Shown piece by piece: positions 44,081 through 56,007 of a stretch of DNA of 64,000 bases. Both the position numbers and the translations under genes were made by a program. Source of the DNA: Megalobrama amblycephala (Eukaryota; Chordata; Actinopteri; Cypriniformes; Xenocyprididae); assembly GCF_018812025.1 (NCBI RefSeq), contig NC_063057.1, positions 22,448,179 through 22,512,178 on the forward strand. The letters run 5' to 3'. The notes beneath the pieces were generated by a model. That model worked only from the letters and a program-made list of their open reading frames with translations. It was not told where the DNA came from and ran no database searches. Position 1 is the stretch's first letter, and every line of letters starts with the position of its first letter.

Positions 44081-46600
44081 TGTGATCTAAAGTATATTGC
44101 TGTTAAGGATGTTGACCAATTTGACTACGCCACCCCCATTTTTCTGGGATAGGGGACCCTAACAATTATTTAAACACAGGCAGTTCAAATAAATGAACCA
44201 GAAGCCAGAGTACAAATTGGTTAAACTTTATTAGAAAGGCAATCACAATCCTTCTCACATATAATATTGTTTAAATAATCTGGTCAGCAGCAATATTGAT
44301 ATTAAAATGTAAATTTAAAATAAATAAATAAATAAATCAGAAAACATTAAACAAAGAGAAAATATACAAAACAAATCAGGATTAAGTCAAATCAACTAAA
44401 TATCACACAACACACACATAACAAATTATAATAATGAAATAAAGTCAACCGAATTGAAAATTATCAAACAATATAAGAAACAATGAATATGATACTCAAG
44501 GTAGAGCAAATCAAACTTGAATCATAACTGGATAACCACCATGTGGGAGGAAACAAAACAACCAAAATGAATCAAGAGAACTCAAACCACACGTGAAACA
44601 CACAAACCAAAATCAAACAAACCAAAATAAGACCTCCCATACAGTAGTACACCAATCAATAAAACAAAATTGTACAACAAAATAAATAGAAAAATCACTG
44701 AAATTTATAATGACATGAAACACCCCCCCCCCCCCAAAAAAAAAAACTTAAATATAAACAAAATAAAAACAAACAAACAAATAAACCTTACATTTTAACG
44801 GGAAAGAAACGATGGTGTTAAACCCAAAGAAGGATTTATAACCTGTAATTAACCCTCTGGAGTCTGAGGCTGATTTGGGGCCTGGAGAAGTTTTGACATG
44901 CCCTGACATTTGTGCTTTTTTCAGTTGTTCATAAACATATTAATGACAAAAGTGTCATTACACTGTATTCAGCACAAACTAGGTTACCATAATATGTGAG
45001 GAACATGTATGTACATGTTTGTATTTTTGAAGGAATAACGTTTATGCGTGGTTATTGAAAAAACAAAAAACTTAAGTCACTGAAATAAGGTCAAAAAAAG
45101 TATATTAAATCTGTGTTCACAAGACTTCTGGGTATTGGAGGTTGTAGACTAGAGTTTTTGCTTCAAAATGATGTAAAAATAATGCTGCCTACTCCTTCAT
45201 ATAAAACAATATATTGATTTAGTTTTTGTAAGACACTTTTTGTCAAGAAACACAGTATGTGTGGAGGCGTGAATCATCATGAATAATGGGTCATTTACAC
45301 CTGAGAAGACAAAAGAATCACATAATAATGACCTGAAATGACTTGCATATTAATGAGGCCTTTCAGTCAGGTAGGCTGTGAAAAAACCCTCTGTAATCAT
45401 GTCTCAGCTCATCATAAACAGCAATACTGTGAAATATTATTACAATTTAAAATAATGGTATTCTATTATATTCTTTGAAATATAATGTATTTCTGTGATG
45501 CAAAGTGTCTGAACAATTATGTTACCTCTATGGCATTTCATATAGGCTTTTAGCTTAAAAGCATGCACATTTGGAGAAATATTGATGGATTCTTATGTTT
45601 ATGTCAATTTTCTATACAGAGGAGTAATATTTATTGTCATCACTATGAACGCTGGATACTGTTTTCAATTCATACTTGCAGCCAGAGGGCGCTCTGTACA
45701 CCTTTAGGCCACAAGTTCATATAAAGAAGAACAGGAACCAGGAACTAACGGCATGTCTTCTAGAGATCGCTAACCATGGCTTTAACATCCAGATAAACAC
45801 TTTTCAAGACAATAAATACACGATTGAGACAATGCATACAAGTATTGCCTCTGAATTTGCGTCTGAATAGCGCTGGCTCCGTGGGCGTGGCCGCATTAGC
45901 GGATAATGAGCTGAATCACAGACTTCTGACATGGCTCTCTTTTCATACAGATTACATAAACACAGAATTTTTGTTTTCAATTTGACTTGCACGATTTAAA
46001 ACCTGACATTTCAACGTTTCTTTAGACATAAGTGTCATTTTTTTTGTCATTAGTATTCATAAGTTACAGTTCATTTTCTGAGAACTATCAGATTGGACTT
46101 CGTTCAGAGGGAGACGAGAGATCACACAATGTTGTGCTTTTTGTAAAATAAAGAAAATTTACATGATGCGTTTTTACTCTGAGTGTACACAAATAAAAGA
46201 AGACATTCTATAGTTTCAATTGATAAATTACTTATGTCTCTATGACAAGAAATGACGGAGTATTTTAAGTCTGTTTTGCTGCAATGTGAAAAAAATCCTG
46301 CAAAACGCGCCGGCGCGTTAACCCGACTCCAGAGAGTTAAAACTATTTCACATTTTTATTACACAAAATCATCATGTTACATTAAAACAACCATATGAAA
46401 TACTCACGTACCTTCTAAAAGTATGCTATGGCTCGCTTTGTTACGTCTCAGTCAACAGTCTCGTTAAAGGGCAGAAGTAGATTGCAACAGTCTATTCTGT
46501 ATGATTGTCCGTGGATTCTGGCATTCGTAACTCAGTATAAACATGAAGCGATCCTAAAAGGATACATACTAGATTTATAGCACCGCATTTCATATCAATT
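44081..46600 (-). mobile_element. Gypsy LTR fragment (3' part), with copy C nested
   Basis: 44081-44800 matches the LTR at 63363-64000 at roughly 90 percent by eye, including TTTGACTACGCCACCCCCA, AGGCAGTTCAAATAAATGAA and CAGCAATATTGATATTAAA. The minus-strand LTR end is the TGTGATC at 44081. The LTR seems to resume after copy C (46341-46600), where the minus strand has GCTATAAATCTAG (possible TATA box), and this part matches 51625-51775. No internal coding region is attached. Confidence 0.55.
44849..46340 (+). mobile_element. TTAA-flanked element, copy C (intact ends)
   Basis: 1,492 bp from TTAACCCTCTGGAGTC to GACTCCAGAGAGTTAA. The ends are inverted repeats (15 of 16 positions) and both carry TTAA. 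No transposase, so it is non-autonomous and presumably moved by a piggyBac transposase. It is the best copy for defining the family. Confidence 0.8.
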
Positions 46601-46934
46601 CTACCAGAAAGACTCAGGAGCAAAATAACTTATGATTTAAACACAATTTATTAACAACCAGAAAGTTATACAACGAGATAAAGTTCTTTGGCGTAGGCCC
46701 CGTCCGTAGCACGCATCCAAATGGTTGTAGGCTCGGCGTATCCTGCCCGGAATGAAGGCAGGGGCGAAGCCGACCCCCAAAGGATGGTAAATAGATATCA
46801 CAACTGGACGGAGCCTACCCCCCCAAAAGAGGTGAGAGGAATATATACGCACCAGTGATGAGTCTTGCAGATCCTGAAACAGAGATAATAATAATTAGGC
46901 ATGAAGGATTTAGAAAGAATATCACATAAAGAAA
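46601..46934. other. Spacer before the minisatellites
   Basis: Contains TTTGGCGTAGGCCCCGTCCG and GGAATGAAGGCAGGGGCGAA, unlike the AT-rich surroundings. No gene recognised. Confidence 0.35.
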
Positions 46935-47290
46935 AAGGCCATAATAAGCCACATAAACACGACAGCCTTGAACGGCGACAATGGCCACGTTAGACCACAT
47001 GGACACAAGCCTTGAGCGGCGACGACGGCCACGTTAGGCCACATAGAGACAAGCCTTGAGCGGCGATGACGGCCACATAGACACAAGCCTTGAGCGGCGA
47101 CGACGGCCACGTTAGGCCACATAGACACGAGCCTTGAGCGGCGACGACGGCCACGTTAGGCCACATAGACACGAGCCTTGAGCGGCGATGACGGCCACGT
47201 TAGGCCACATAGACACGAGCCTTGAGCGGCGACGACGGCCACGTTAGGCCAGTAGACATGAAGCCTTGAGCGGCGATGGCGGACATGGTA
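46935..47290. repeat. Minisatellite 1, 44-bp unit
   Basis: About eight copies of a 44-bp unit (CCACATAGACACGAGCCTTG, AGCGGCGACGACGG, CCACGTTAGG); the phase is exact at 47117, 47161 and 47205. One unit is shortened. The array is GC-rich in an AT-rich region. Confidence 0.85.
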
Positions 47291-47544
47291 GCCACTCATA
47301 CACTAAATCCTTGAATAGTAGAATGACCGTGAAAGGCCGACAGATGCAATAATCATAAGCAGCAACATTTTGAGACACCATATAAAAACAGAGACGAAGC
47401 CACAAGAGTCATTGAAGATTAGACAAAAAGACGAGAGCGATTGAGATTAGTAATGATAACATAGCACCAACACCACCGCCAGTATATGCAAATTTTACTT
47501 AAAACATAATAAGAGAAGGAGAAAGAACAAGAAAACAAGCAACA

Positions 47545-47935
47545 TAGAGACAAGGCCGCGATCGGCCACACGACCACACGACCACGAAGGGCCACACAGA
47601 GACAAGGCCGCGATCGGCCACACGACCACGATGGGCCACACAGAGACAAGGCCGCGATCGGCCACACGACCACGATGGGCCACACAGAGGCAAGGCCGCG
47701 ATCGGCCACACGACCACGAAGGCCACACAGAGACAAAGCCGCATTTGGCCACACGACCACGAAAGGCCACAAAGAGACAAGGCCGCGATCGGCCACATGA
47801 CCACGATAGGCCACATAGAGACGAGGCCACGATAGGCCACATAGAGACGAGGCCATAATAGGCCACATAGAGACGAGGCCACGATAGGCCACATAGAGAC
47901 AAGGCCACGATAGGCCGCATGGAGACAAGGCTGCA
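47545..47935. repeat. Minisatellite 2, 44-bp units followed by 26-bp units
   Basis: The first part repeats 44 bp (GCCACACAGAGACAAGGCCG, CGATCGGCCACACGACCACG) with starts at 47591, 47635 and 47679. From about 47800 it changes to 26-bp units (GGCCACATAGAGACGAGGCC, ACGATA). The minus strand stays open in three frames, giving Trp/Pro/Cys-rich repeat peptides that I do not regard as genes. Confidence 0.8.
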
Positions 47936-48224
47936 ATAAGTCTCAGAAAATTCATAAGGTTATAGAAGCTGAAAATAGTATGAAGAAATACGGCAAACAT
48001 ACACTACCACAAGTATTTGCGTGAAATTACTAAGAGAAGGAGAAAGAACAAGAAAGGGAGATAACATGGAGACAAGGCTGTGATGAGCCCCAGCAAATCA
48101 TAAGCTATAGAAGCTGAAATTGGCATGGTGAAAATACGAAAACATACCACCACCAGTATTTGCATGAAATTAACACGTGATGAGAGAAGGATAAAGAACA
48201 AGAAAGGGAGATAACAAGCAACAT

Positions 48225-48410
48225 AGAGACAAGGCCACAATAGGCCACATGGAGACAAGGCCACGATAGGCCACATGGAGACAAGGCTACGATAGACCAC
48301 ACGAAGGCAAGGCCACGATAGGCCACACGAAGGCGAGGCCACGATAGGCCACATAAAGACAAGGCTGCGATCGGCCACATGGAGACAAGGCCGCGTTAGA
48401 AAATACGTTA
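48225..48410. repeat. Minisatellite 3, 26-bp unit
   Basis: About seven units related to GCCACATGGAGACAAGGCCA, CGATAG. Clearly the same sequence family as the 26-bp units at 47807-47920, separated by unique text containing GAGAAGGAGAAAGAACAAGA, which itself occurs before both arrays (47513 and 48033). Confidence 0.8.
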
Positions 48411-51400
48411 AAGCTATAGAAGCTAAACATACGGAAGCAATGATGAAAACGAGAAACATACCACCACCACCAGTATTTGCAGAAAATTACTGATTGTAAT
48501 GAGCATTTGAGTTGAGCATTGAGCACACAGCAGTCCTCTTCATCTGCTGTTAGGAAAATTTCTAAACCATGCTAGTGGCTTGACGGAACTTAGCCAACAG
48601 GACTCCATCTAGCAGTCAGAACCTGCCGAGAGAACCCCCAAAAGAAAGTTAACTAGATATGCATAACAGATAGGTATGAGAATACTAAATTACGTAGATA
48701 CAGATGAAGACTGAGAAAACCTTGTCATAATGCTATTGAAGAAAGGAAAACGCATACTTGGTAATGCTTTATTAGCTAACCTTAGCTAGCTATGAACTCT
48801 GCAAAAGCTAGCAAACCTTGGCAAAAGGATAATGCAATGATTGTTGTTCAGTACCTCGGTGAAGAGAAAAACTAAAGAGCCCTGCACAGGAGATGGGGCG
48901 TGATAAGCACAAGCAAAATGCTTATAACCAGGCAGGGGCAGAGTACTGAACGCAATAATCAGATGTTTGAAATGCGGTAGGCAGCACGATCGCGATGAAG
49001 ACATCCACAATAGTCACGTCACGGAAATTGCAGTGATTAGACCAAGTTGCATGCGTTCAGGTCCTGAAGATGAGCACACTATTTTCTGTGAACACCAAAA
49101 TGTGTGTACCATCTATTTGTGTTTGTATGGGCACGCGCGGGTTATGTCAAAAGTCCTTGTGCATACAGCGCTTATTGCTTAGGTAACGAACACAGAAAAC
49201 TGATGTGCTAATTGTAGGGGATCAGCGCAATGCGAGATCGAACTGATGAAATGTTAGAATATCGTCAGGATATTATAATTTGATCTAGCTTACAGTCAAC
49301 AGACTAAAACACAGAACCGCATAAACTTTAAACACGCTCAAATGCAGATTAGTATGATAGTATGACGCTAGACCAAGTAAAACATATCTGCTTTATCTCA
49401 CGATTTTAATTTGACAAATAAACTGACAAGTATGAGTAATATTTCAGCACTGGAAGTATTTTGGTAGAATGAATCATCTTATCCTTTATACCCTGGGATT
49501 CGCTTGGCACTGATATCCGTCTCTCATTACGATCACACCCACAATTTCACACTGACATAGATTTTAGTTTTATGCGGTGAAGACAATGCAGTGTTATTTA
49601 CATTTAATTTATTCATTCATTTCCTGAACTTAAATACTCACCTGAAAATATAAACACTATTACTACATTTAAAAGGTGCAATAAGTAATATTTTTTGCTG
49701 TAAATAACCGAAAACCACTAGTCCAGTGTTATATTTTAGTTTTCTTGAGTACTTACAATATCCCAATGTTTCCAACTATATTTAAATTGTGAAAAAATTA
49801 CAGTTTTAACCAAGGCTCCGGGACGTGTGAGGAGTCGCCTGTCAATGGCATCATACCCGCATTAACCTCGGTTTCCGGTTTTAATTTGTAGTAACCATGG
49901 AAACACCAAGACGCTTAAAAATATTACACATTTTAATAGACAAGGGAACAACTGTTTTGATATATCTATAGACTAAAAACAATTGATGTTAAATAGCTCA
50001 ACATGATTAGTCATTGTTTAAATCTAATATCCTTGATTTTGGTGAGTACTATGACTCAGAGAAAAGCACTATTTTTGTCAAGTAGCTAACGTAGCATAAT
50101 CAGATGCAGCTTTATTTTTATTAACAGTAATACAGCATTTTCTCCATGATACAATACGTTTTAAAATGAATTTATCATGCATGCCGTTTATCAACACGAA
50201 ACATCCAGCAATGATATTCAATAAAATTGATCCATCATACTGCAGTGTGTAACAAGTGTCTCATAGCAGCCACCGAGTGAACGCACTCAGTAATGTTATA
50301 ACATCATTTTCAACACACTAAAATTATAATAAACAGAGCTATGTTACCTCATACTCATGACCGGAAAAGCGGAAGAAGCGCCGGCGACTCTGTCATAATA
50401 AAAGTCCCGCTGCTCGTGAGGCGTGTGTTGCGCAATCGCTCCCGCGGCCTCATTCAGTTCCCACAACATTTGGTCCTGCTCTGCTTCAAACTACAATAAC
50501 GTTAATATTCACATCCATGAACATAATTCTTCCTGAGTCCTATCCCTATTCTTTTGCACCGACCGTTAAGGTGGAGACCACATGTCCCAAGATTCTTACA
50601 TGCCATACAGCAGCCCAGTCGTTCTAGAATTACTATTAAATTCCAAAGAATTATTTGAGTAAACTGATGATTTTATGACGAATTGCAATATTCGATAATA
50701 CAGTGTCTCGATATATAATACAATGTCTCGTTAGAAAGATCTAGACTACATTACAATGTAATGATGTGGGTGTGTTGCTTTAAGGTTTAAACCGCAATGG
50801 GGTTTTCCGAGCCTTGCAACGATATCCGGATATGGTATGCCATTCTTTGTTTTTGTCCTAAACGAATGGTACTTGAAATATGTGGATGATCATTACAACG
50901 TGCTATAGGCTATACAATACGTACAAGCAATGTTTAAGGAGCGCTCTGACTAACAAATGCGTGCGCTTGCATAACTGATTATGAATGTGAAAAGAGAGCA
51001 GAAGACGATTCTTCGCCCAATAGACACCAAGGTGCATAACACGATGAAAATACTTATCACTGAGATGAAATGGCTAATCCGTAGTGAAGAGGCGAGGATG
51101 ATGAAGATTGCAGCCGTGACTAACCCTTTGATGATATTGCTGAGACGAAATTCGAAAACAAAAGAAATCCGTGAAGGGAGAACCTGCATGCTTCTGAAAT
51201 TAACGGAAATCTTTCTCCTATTGCCGTAACAGCTCAAACATTCGAAATGATAGGCTGACATGGACTCAATGACACTGTAGTTACCCCGTCTAAAATTAAC
51301 ATTTTTACATGGAGTAGTAAATCAATATACGCAAACATTTTGTATCTAAAACCCTAATCTTGGGTTTTAGATTGAATATCTGTGATTTAATGGATAACGA

Positions 51401-51624
51401 CGAGACAGGCTGGATTTTAAACGAGCTATGCACCGACGTGAGAGATTGGCGTCAGCATCTGCGAACTCAGATAAGTGTAAGTGCCGATGCTTTATACCAA
51501 GGTGTTCCATAATGATTGGTTAGATCTGATCTAATGAATGACGTAACATTAGAGTCTTCCCGGCAGAACTTACGCTAGAGCTTACATTTACAACTCGTCA
51601 ATGAACTTGACCATACACTCATGT
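48411..51624. other. No gene seen; some repeat text
   Basis: Only weak, unidentified open frames (for example 50950-51261 minus and 50981-51229 plus, which overlap each other). About 49670-49920 carries AAGGTGCAATAAGTAATATT and the GGACGTGTGAGGAGTCGCCT text of a common fish repeat. Confidence 0.35.
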
Positions 51625-51893
51625 TGAAACAGTCTCATTAAATGGCAGAAGTGGATTGCAACAGTCTATTCTGTATGATTGTCCATGGATTCTGGCACTC
51701 GTAACTCAGTATAGGCACAAAGCAATCCTAAAAAAACACATACTAAATTTATAGCACCGCATTTCATATCAATTACAACTCGTCAATGAACTTGACCATA
51801 CGTTCACAGTGAGTAGCTGAACCGGACGCGGACTCGCAGAGTTGCACGCACACAGCGTCTTCAAATCAACAGGTCATCAACATACAAACAATC

Positions 51894-52318
51894 TGTGGAA
51901 TTACAAATTTAAGAATCTGTTTAAGATCTGCGGATCCTACATCCTGACCATTTGGCAGGACAAGCTTAAGATACAGCAGTGCTTTTGTCTCTATGATAAT
52001 GTAAAGGTATGGGTGATACTGTCAGACTGATTGGATTAGCACCTATGCATTTGAATGACACAGTTATGCGGATTAGATCATGGCTGGGAAATGTAGGCAA
52101 TGATCTGATTCCTGTACTGCATTTGCATCCTTTGTTTAGATTGTCCACACCTCTACTCTATGTATCCCTCCCCCTTGAATGTATATGAACTACCAAGTCA
52201 CTGCCTTAGTTAGATTTTGGATGACCACAGCGACGCACAGCGTGTTTCTCAATAAAGAGTAACTTCTGCTTCAAGAGATCCCAAAGTCTCCTGGTCTATG
52301 CTTCTGAGATTTCCAACA
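51894..52318 (+). mobile_element. ERV 5' LTR
   Basis: 425 bp, TGTGGAATTACAAATTTAAG to GATTTCCAACA, with TCAATAAAGAG as poly(A) signal. It differs from the 3' LTR at about four positions by eye. Target duplication AATC precedes it. Confidence 0.9.
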
Positions 52319-52322
52319 GTTT

Positions 52323-52340
52323 TGGTGCCGTGACCCGGAT
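52323..52340 (+). promoter_or_regulatory. ERV primer-binding site, tRNA-His type
   Basis: TGGTGCCGTGACCCGGAT is complementary to the 3' end of vertebrate tRNA-His including CCA, with one mismatch as I remember that tRNA. It lies four bases after the 5' LTR, as expected. Confidence 0.75.
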
Positions 52341-52469
52341 AGAGCTTCTCACCTCAATCCAGATTGGAACTTCAAGCACAACAAAGATCTGATCCAAAAG
52401 AAGATCCAGGCTGAATTTTCCTGTGCACCCAAGGGTTGGTGAGTGATACTCTATCCAAAAGAACCATTA

Positions 52470-53090
52470 AGACCAGTACAAATGTGTTATCCTCTGCGCC
52501 GTCAGAGAAGAGTTAACAGACAGCTGTAGGGTTTGGTTAACTAAGTTATCCTCTAAAAATGTTCTTTTAGAGATGAAGTTTATCCTCTGTTCAGGCAGGG
52601 AAGATTAGCATTAAGTGCTAATATTGGTAACCTCTGTTCAGGCAGGGAAGATTGGCATCATGTGCTAATATTGGTTTATCCTCTGTAAAGTTAGGGAAGT
52701 TTTATCCTCTGCTTTATAAGGGAAGGTTGTTTATCCTCTGTTTAGGCAGGGAAGATTAGCATTAAGTGCTAATATTGGTAACCTCTGTTCAGGCAGGGAA
52801 GATTGGCATCACGTGCTAATATTGGTTTATCCTCTGTAAAGTTAGGAAAGTTTTATCCTCTGCTTTATAAGGGAATGTTGTTTATCCTCTGTTTAATCAG
52901 GGAAGGTGCTGTGTTAACAGAATAGCCATCCTCTACTTTGCTAGAGAAGAAGGTTCATTCTCTGTTAATTCAGGGAAGGTTACAATTGTTACAGTGTGCT
53001 AGCAAGTTGGTTCTACTCTGCTCACCAGAGAAGGTTGAATACATTACGATGTGTATTAACTAGGTTAACCTCTGCTCTGTCAGGGAAGTG
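52470..53090 (+). repeat. ERV leader repeats (CCTCTG...AGGGAAG)
   Basis: More than a dozen imperfect units carry (T)TATCCTCTG followed within 10-15 bases by AGGGAAG. A larger unit of about 170 bp (GGCAGGGAAGATTAGCATTA... GGTTTATCCTCTGTAAAG) is duplicated at about 52590-52735 and 52745-52895. The leader precedes gag, where packaging signals normally lie. Confidence 0.75.
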
Positions 53091-53187
53091 TTGAAGTGAA
53101 TTGTTGTGCCAGAAAGACATTACAAAATGTTGAGAAAGAACGTTAGACTAATTTCAACAACTGAGAAAGGTGGACTAGCTACGAGTT

Positions 53188-54552
53188 ATGAGTTACGAGT
53201 ACTATGAGTTCAAATCATTGTTTGGAAAGCACATGGACTCAATAGTGACTGAGTTAGTCAGACTGGATTTGACAAAGAAATTTGGGATTCATCCAGAAAA
53301 AGTTTGGTCCATTGAAGAATGCAAAAAGGTACTTGGTGCTTGTATTCGGAAGAAAAATATGAAGGGTATTATCTGCTGCCACAGAGAATTTACTCTATCC
53401 ATTGCACAAGACCAAATTCAACGTATTGCTAAGTTAGAAGAGCAGAACAAACAGTTGCACACTAGAGTGTCTCGTCTCACTCAGAAGTTGGGCCTTAACA
53501 AAGCCTCAACCAAATGTGACTCAAAAGATGAAGAGTCAGATGAAAGCTATCCTGACTTACAGTCTTTCTGTAGACTAGAGGGCAACAGCAATACTGGATT
53601 GATGGATAAAGATGTAAATGCAGTTGAAGTGTGTGGAGCGAGACAAAAGGCTCAGAGTAGGGCAAAATGGGTTGACAAAGTTCCATCTGTAACCCCCATA
53701 CTGCAGTTACAAGCAGTCAGTACTGCTATAGGTCCTGAAGACATAGAAAGAATTGCTGAGAATTTGCCATCAGCGCATAGAAATTTTTCTGAGTTTAGGA
53801 CAGAGTTGTCCAGAACAATTAAGCTCTATGATATGTCCCTAGCTGAAGTCACACAGCTAATGTCACAAATCCTGAAAGAGTCAGAATTCAATGATTTTGA
53901 AAGTGCTGTAAATAATTCTGAGTTTCAGCATTCCAGCAAAGGCGAATTGAGAGAAGGAGTTCTGAGAGTGTTACAGAACCTTGTTGGACCAAAAGTAGAC
54001 TGGTCAAAGATCACTAGTTGTGTACAGAAGAAGGATGAAACTGTAAGTGAGTACACAAAAAGATTTTGTCAGTCAGCGGCAGCATACAGTGGAATAGTTG
54101 ACACTCCAGAGAAGGTGTTAGAGGATAATGGACCACTGGTCCGCATGTGGTTTGATGGGCTTTCATCAGAATACAGAAATGCATTGCCTTTCTTAGACCT
54201 CACATGGTCCAATGGAACCCTGCAAAACAACTTGGATATGTTAGCTATTTGGGAAAGAGACTCTGATGTCAAGACAAGAGTAAAGATTGCAGCAGCATCC
54301 TTTAAGGTCAACACAGAGAATCGACAGAAACGTAAATGTCCTAAGAGAGAAGGCAGTTGTCATTACTGTGGTAAACCTGGACATTGGATGAAAGAGTGTA
54401 GGAAAAACAAAAAGACTTTTAAAGAAATGAACAGCTTTACTCAGCTCCTACTCAGTCTACTTGCTACATTGAAACTGCCCCCTCCCCTCTTCTCCAAACT
54501 CTTGGAGCAGCAGCTTGCTGACATCCTAACCATTTGGGCTGTGAGTGCTTAA
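53188..54552 (+). CDS. ERV gag polyprotein
   Basis: 454 codons, open from ATG at 53188 to TAA at 54552. Gag builds the viral capsid and packages the RNA. The N-terminal third holds a coiled coil (IQRIAKLEEQNKQLHTRVSR). A capsid-like helical region follows (FRTELSRTIKLYDMSLAEVT, then KDETVSEYTKRFCQSAAAYS). A CCHC zinc knuckle, CHYCGKPGHWMKEC, lies near codon 390. The last 40 codons (QLLLSLLATLKLPPPLFSKL) do not resemble a protease and may arise from the pol deletion. Family placement among fish ERVs is uncertain; the PBS and the 4-bp duplication favour a gamma/epsilon-like class. Confidence 0.8.
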   Translation: MSYEYYEFKSLFGKHMDSIVTELVRLDLTKKFGIHPEKVWSIEECKKVLGACIRKKNMKGIICCHREFTLSIAQDQIQRIAKLEEQNKQLHTRVSRLTQKLGLNKASTKCDSKDEESDESYPDLQSFCRLEGNSNTGLMDKDVNAVEVCGARQKAQSRAKWVDKVPSVTPILQLQAVSTAIGPEDIERIAENLPSAHRNFSEFRTELSRTIKLYDMSLAEVTQLMSQILKESEFNDFESAVNNSEFQHSSKGELREGVLRVLQNLVGPKVDWSKITSCVQKKDETVSEYTKRFCQSAAAYSGIVDTPEKVLEDNGPLVRMWFDGLSSEYRNALPFLDLTWSNGTLQNNLDMLAIWERDSDVKTRVKIAAASFKVNTENRQKRKCPKREGSCHYCGKPGHWMKECRKNKKTFKEMNSFTQLLLSLLATLKLPPPLFSKLLEQQLADILTIWAVSA

Positions 54553-55582
54553 TTTCCCCAGTAACCTACAAGAAAGCTGAAAGACTCATTCTGAACAAAA
54601 GAAAGTTGACTATCACTTCCACCATTCGGGGACACGGGTTAAGTACACTCACAGCCTTAAATGTTATGCTACAGCACACTCCATTCACTTGTCCATCCTC
54701 AATGGGTTATGATGTCTACTATGACTGATGTTTCAATGGAAGATGGAGATGTAGCACAGTAAAGATTGCAAATTAACTACAGGGAGAGAATAGGACACAC
54801 AGACCAGTGAGGAGCCCAGGGAAGAACCGAAGTGCATAAGGTCTCGGGGGCTAACCCTGTGGTGAAGACTTCCTCATAGGTTTCCCCATCTCAGTTTATC
54901 CCCACCTTACTGGTCTATAGGTGTCAAATTGATTAAGACTAAGTTAAGAAAAAGAAGAACAAAACCACTATACGATCACTAGAAGTTTATGATGATCAGA
55001 GTTAGACAGAAAAACTATACGATCATCAGAGGTCTAACGTACTAAAGTCTATGCATGAATACTGCTGGTCTGCTGTCTCTTTGTTTTCTTGTGTGCAGGT
55101 ATGTGTATATGCCATGACGTCTCAAGCAGCACCTGGTGTAAAGCATCACCTCAGATAACCATGAACAACCTTCATGATGACGGAGTCATCAGAGCAACTC
55201 GGAGTTGCACAACGACAAAGAATCATCTTGGGACAAACATGGAAATGGACTCTACAGGGAACAGACTCCACAGCTATTCAGGCGCCATGGACTTTTAGGA
55301 CTTCCACGCTTATGCTACATGGTTTTTCTGTGTCATCATGTAGTTAATACAACATGTTACCACCCTGCGTTGTATATGTGTGTCAACAGTATACTCAAGT
55401 TAAAGAACAACACTTATGTAAATGTTGGACACGACACAGAATAAGATGTATGTGCCTGTAACTGTTACAAGTTGCATGACTGCAAGATGGGACTTATGTT
55501 AACAAACATATGTTATAGAAGGGATTTAAGAAGGTTTAAATTTGTATTATGTGAGAGTTATTAGAACTCTCAAAGGGGCAAC
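54553..55582. other. ERV interior after gag, no recognisable pol or env
   Basis: About 1 kb with only short frames. CTTGTGTGCAG/GTATG at about 55090-55100 resembles a splice acceptor that might once have served env. The polypurine tract ends the region. Confidence 0.5.
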
Positions 55583-56007
55583 TGTGGAATTACAAATTTA
55601 AGAATCTGTTTAAGATCTGCGGATCCTACATCCTATCCATTTGGAAGGACAAGCTTAAGATACAGCAGTGCTTTTGTCTCTATGATAATGTAAAGGTATG
55701 GGTGATACTGTCAGACTGATTGGATTAGCACCTATGCATTTGAATGACACAGTTATGCGGATTAGATCATGGCTGGGAAATGTAGGCAATGATCTGATTC
55801 CTGTACTGCATTTGCATCCTTTGTTTAGATTGTCCACACCTCTACTCTATGTATCCCTCCCCCTTGAATGTATATGAACTACCAAGTCACTGCCTTAGTT
55901 AGATTTTGGATGACCACAGCGACGCACAGCGTGTTTCTCAATAAAGAGTAACTACTGCTTCAAGAGATCCCAAAGTCTCCTGGTCTATGCTTCTGAGATT
56001 TCCAACA
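55583..56007 (+). mobile_element. ERV 3' LTR
   Basis: 425 bp, same limits as the 5' LTR (TGTGGAATT...TTTCCAACA), followed by AATC. Differences from the 5' LTR are at CCTATCC/CCTGACC, GGAAGG/GGCAGG and AACTACT/AACTTCT. Confidence 0.9.

Larger units (their letters stand above)
51894..56007 (+). mobile_element. Young endogenous retrovirus, gag-only
   Basis: Two 425-bp LTRs flank a 3.26-kb interior with a primer-binding site, a long repetitive leader, gag and a polypurine tract (CTCAAAGGGGCAAC, just before 55583). A 4-bp duplication AATC (51890-51893 and 56008-56011) borders it. Protease, RT, integrase and env are absent, so it depended on other copies to move. Near-identical LTRs indicate recent insertion. 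It sits inside a gypsy LTR. Confidence 0.9.

Noticed and set aside
46935..47290. CRISPR-like array
   Set aside because: Units are adjacent tandem repeats without unique spacers, in a vertebrate genome.
47419..48000. Long minus-strand frames rich in Trp, Pro, Cys (up to 193 codons)
   Set aside because: They are translations of 44- and 26-bp minisatellite units, overlap each other in three frames, and lack any domain or conserved start.
50950..51261. Hydrophobic minus-strand frame overlapping a plus-strand frame
   Set aside because: The two mirror each other, no domain is recognised, and no splice or promoter context supports either.
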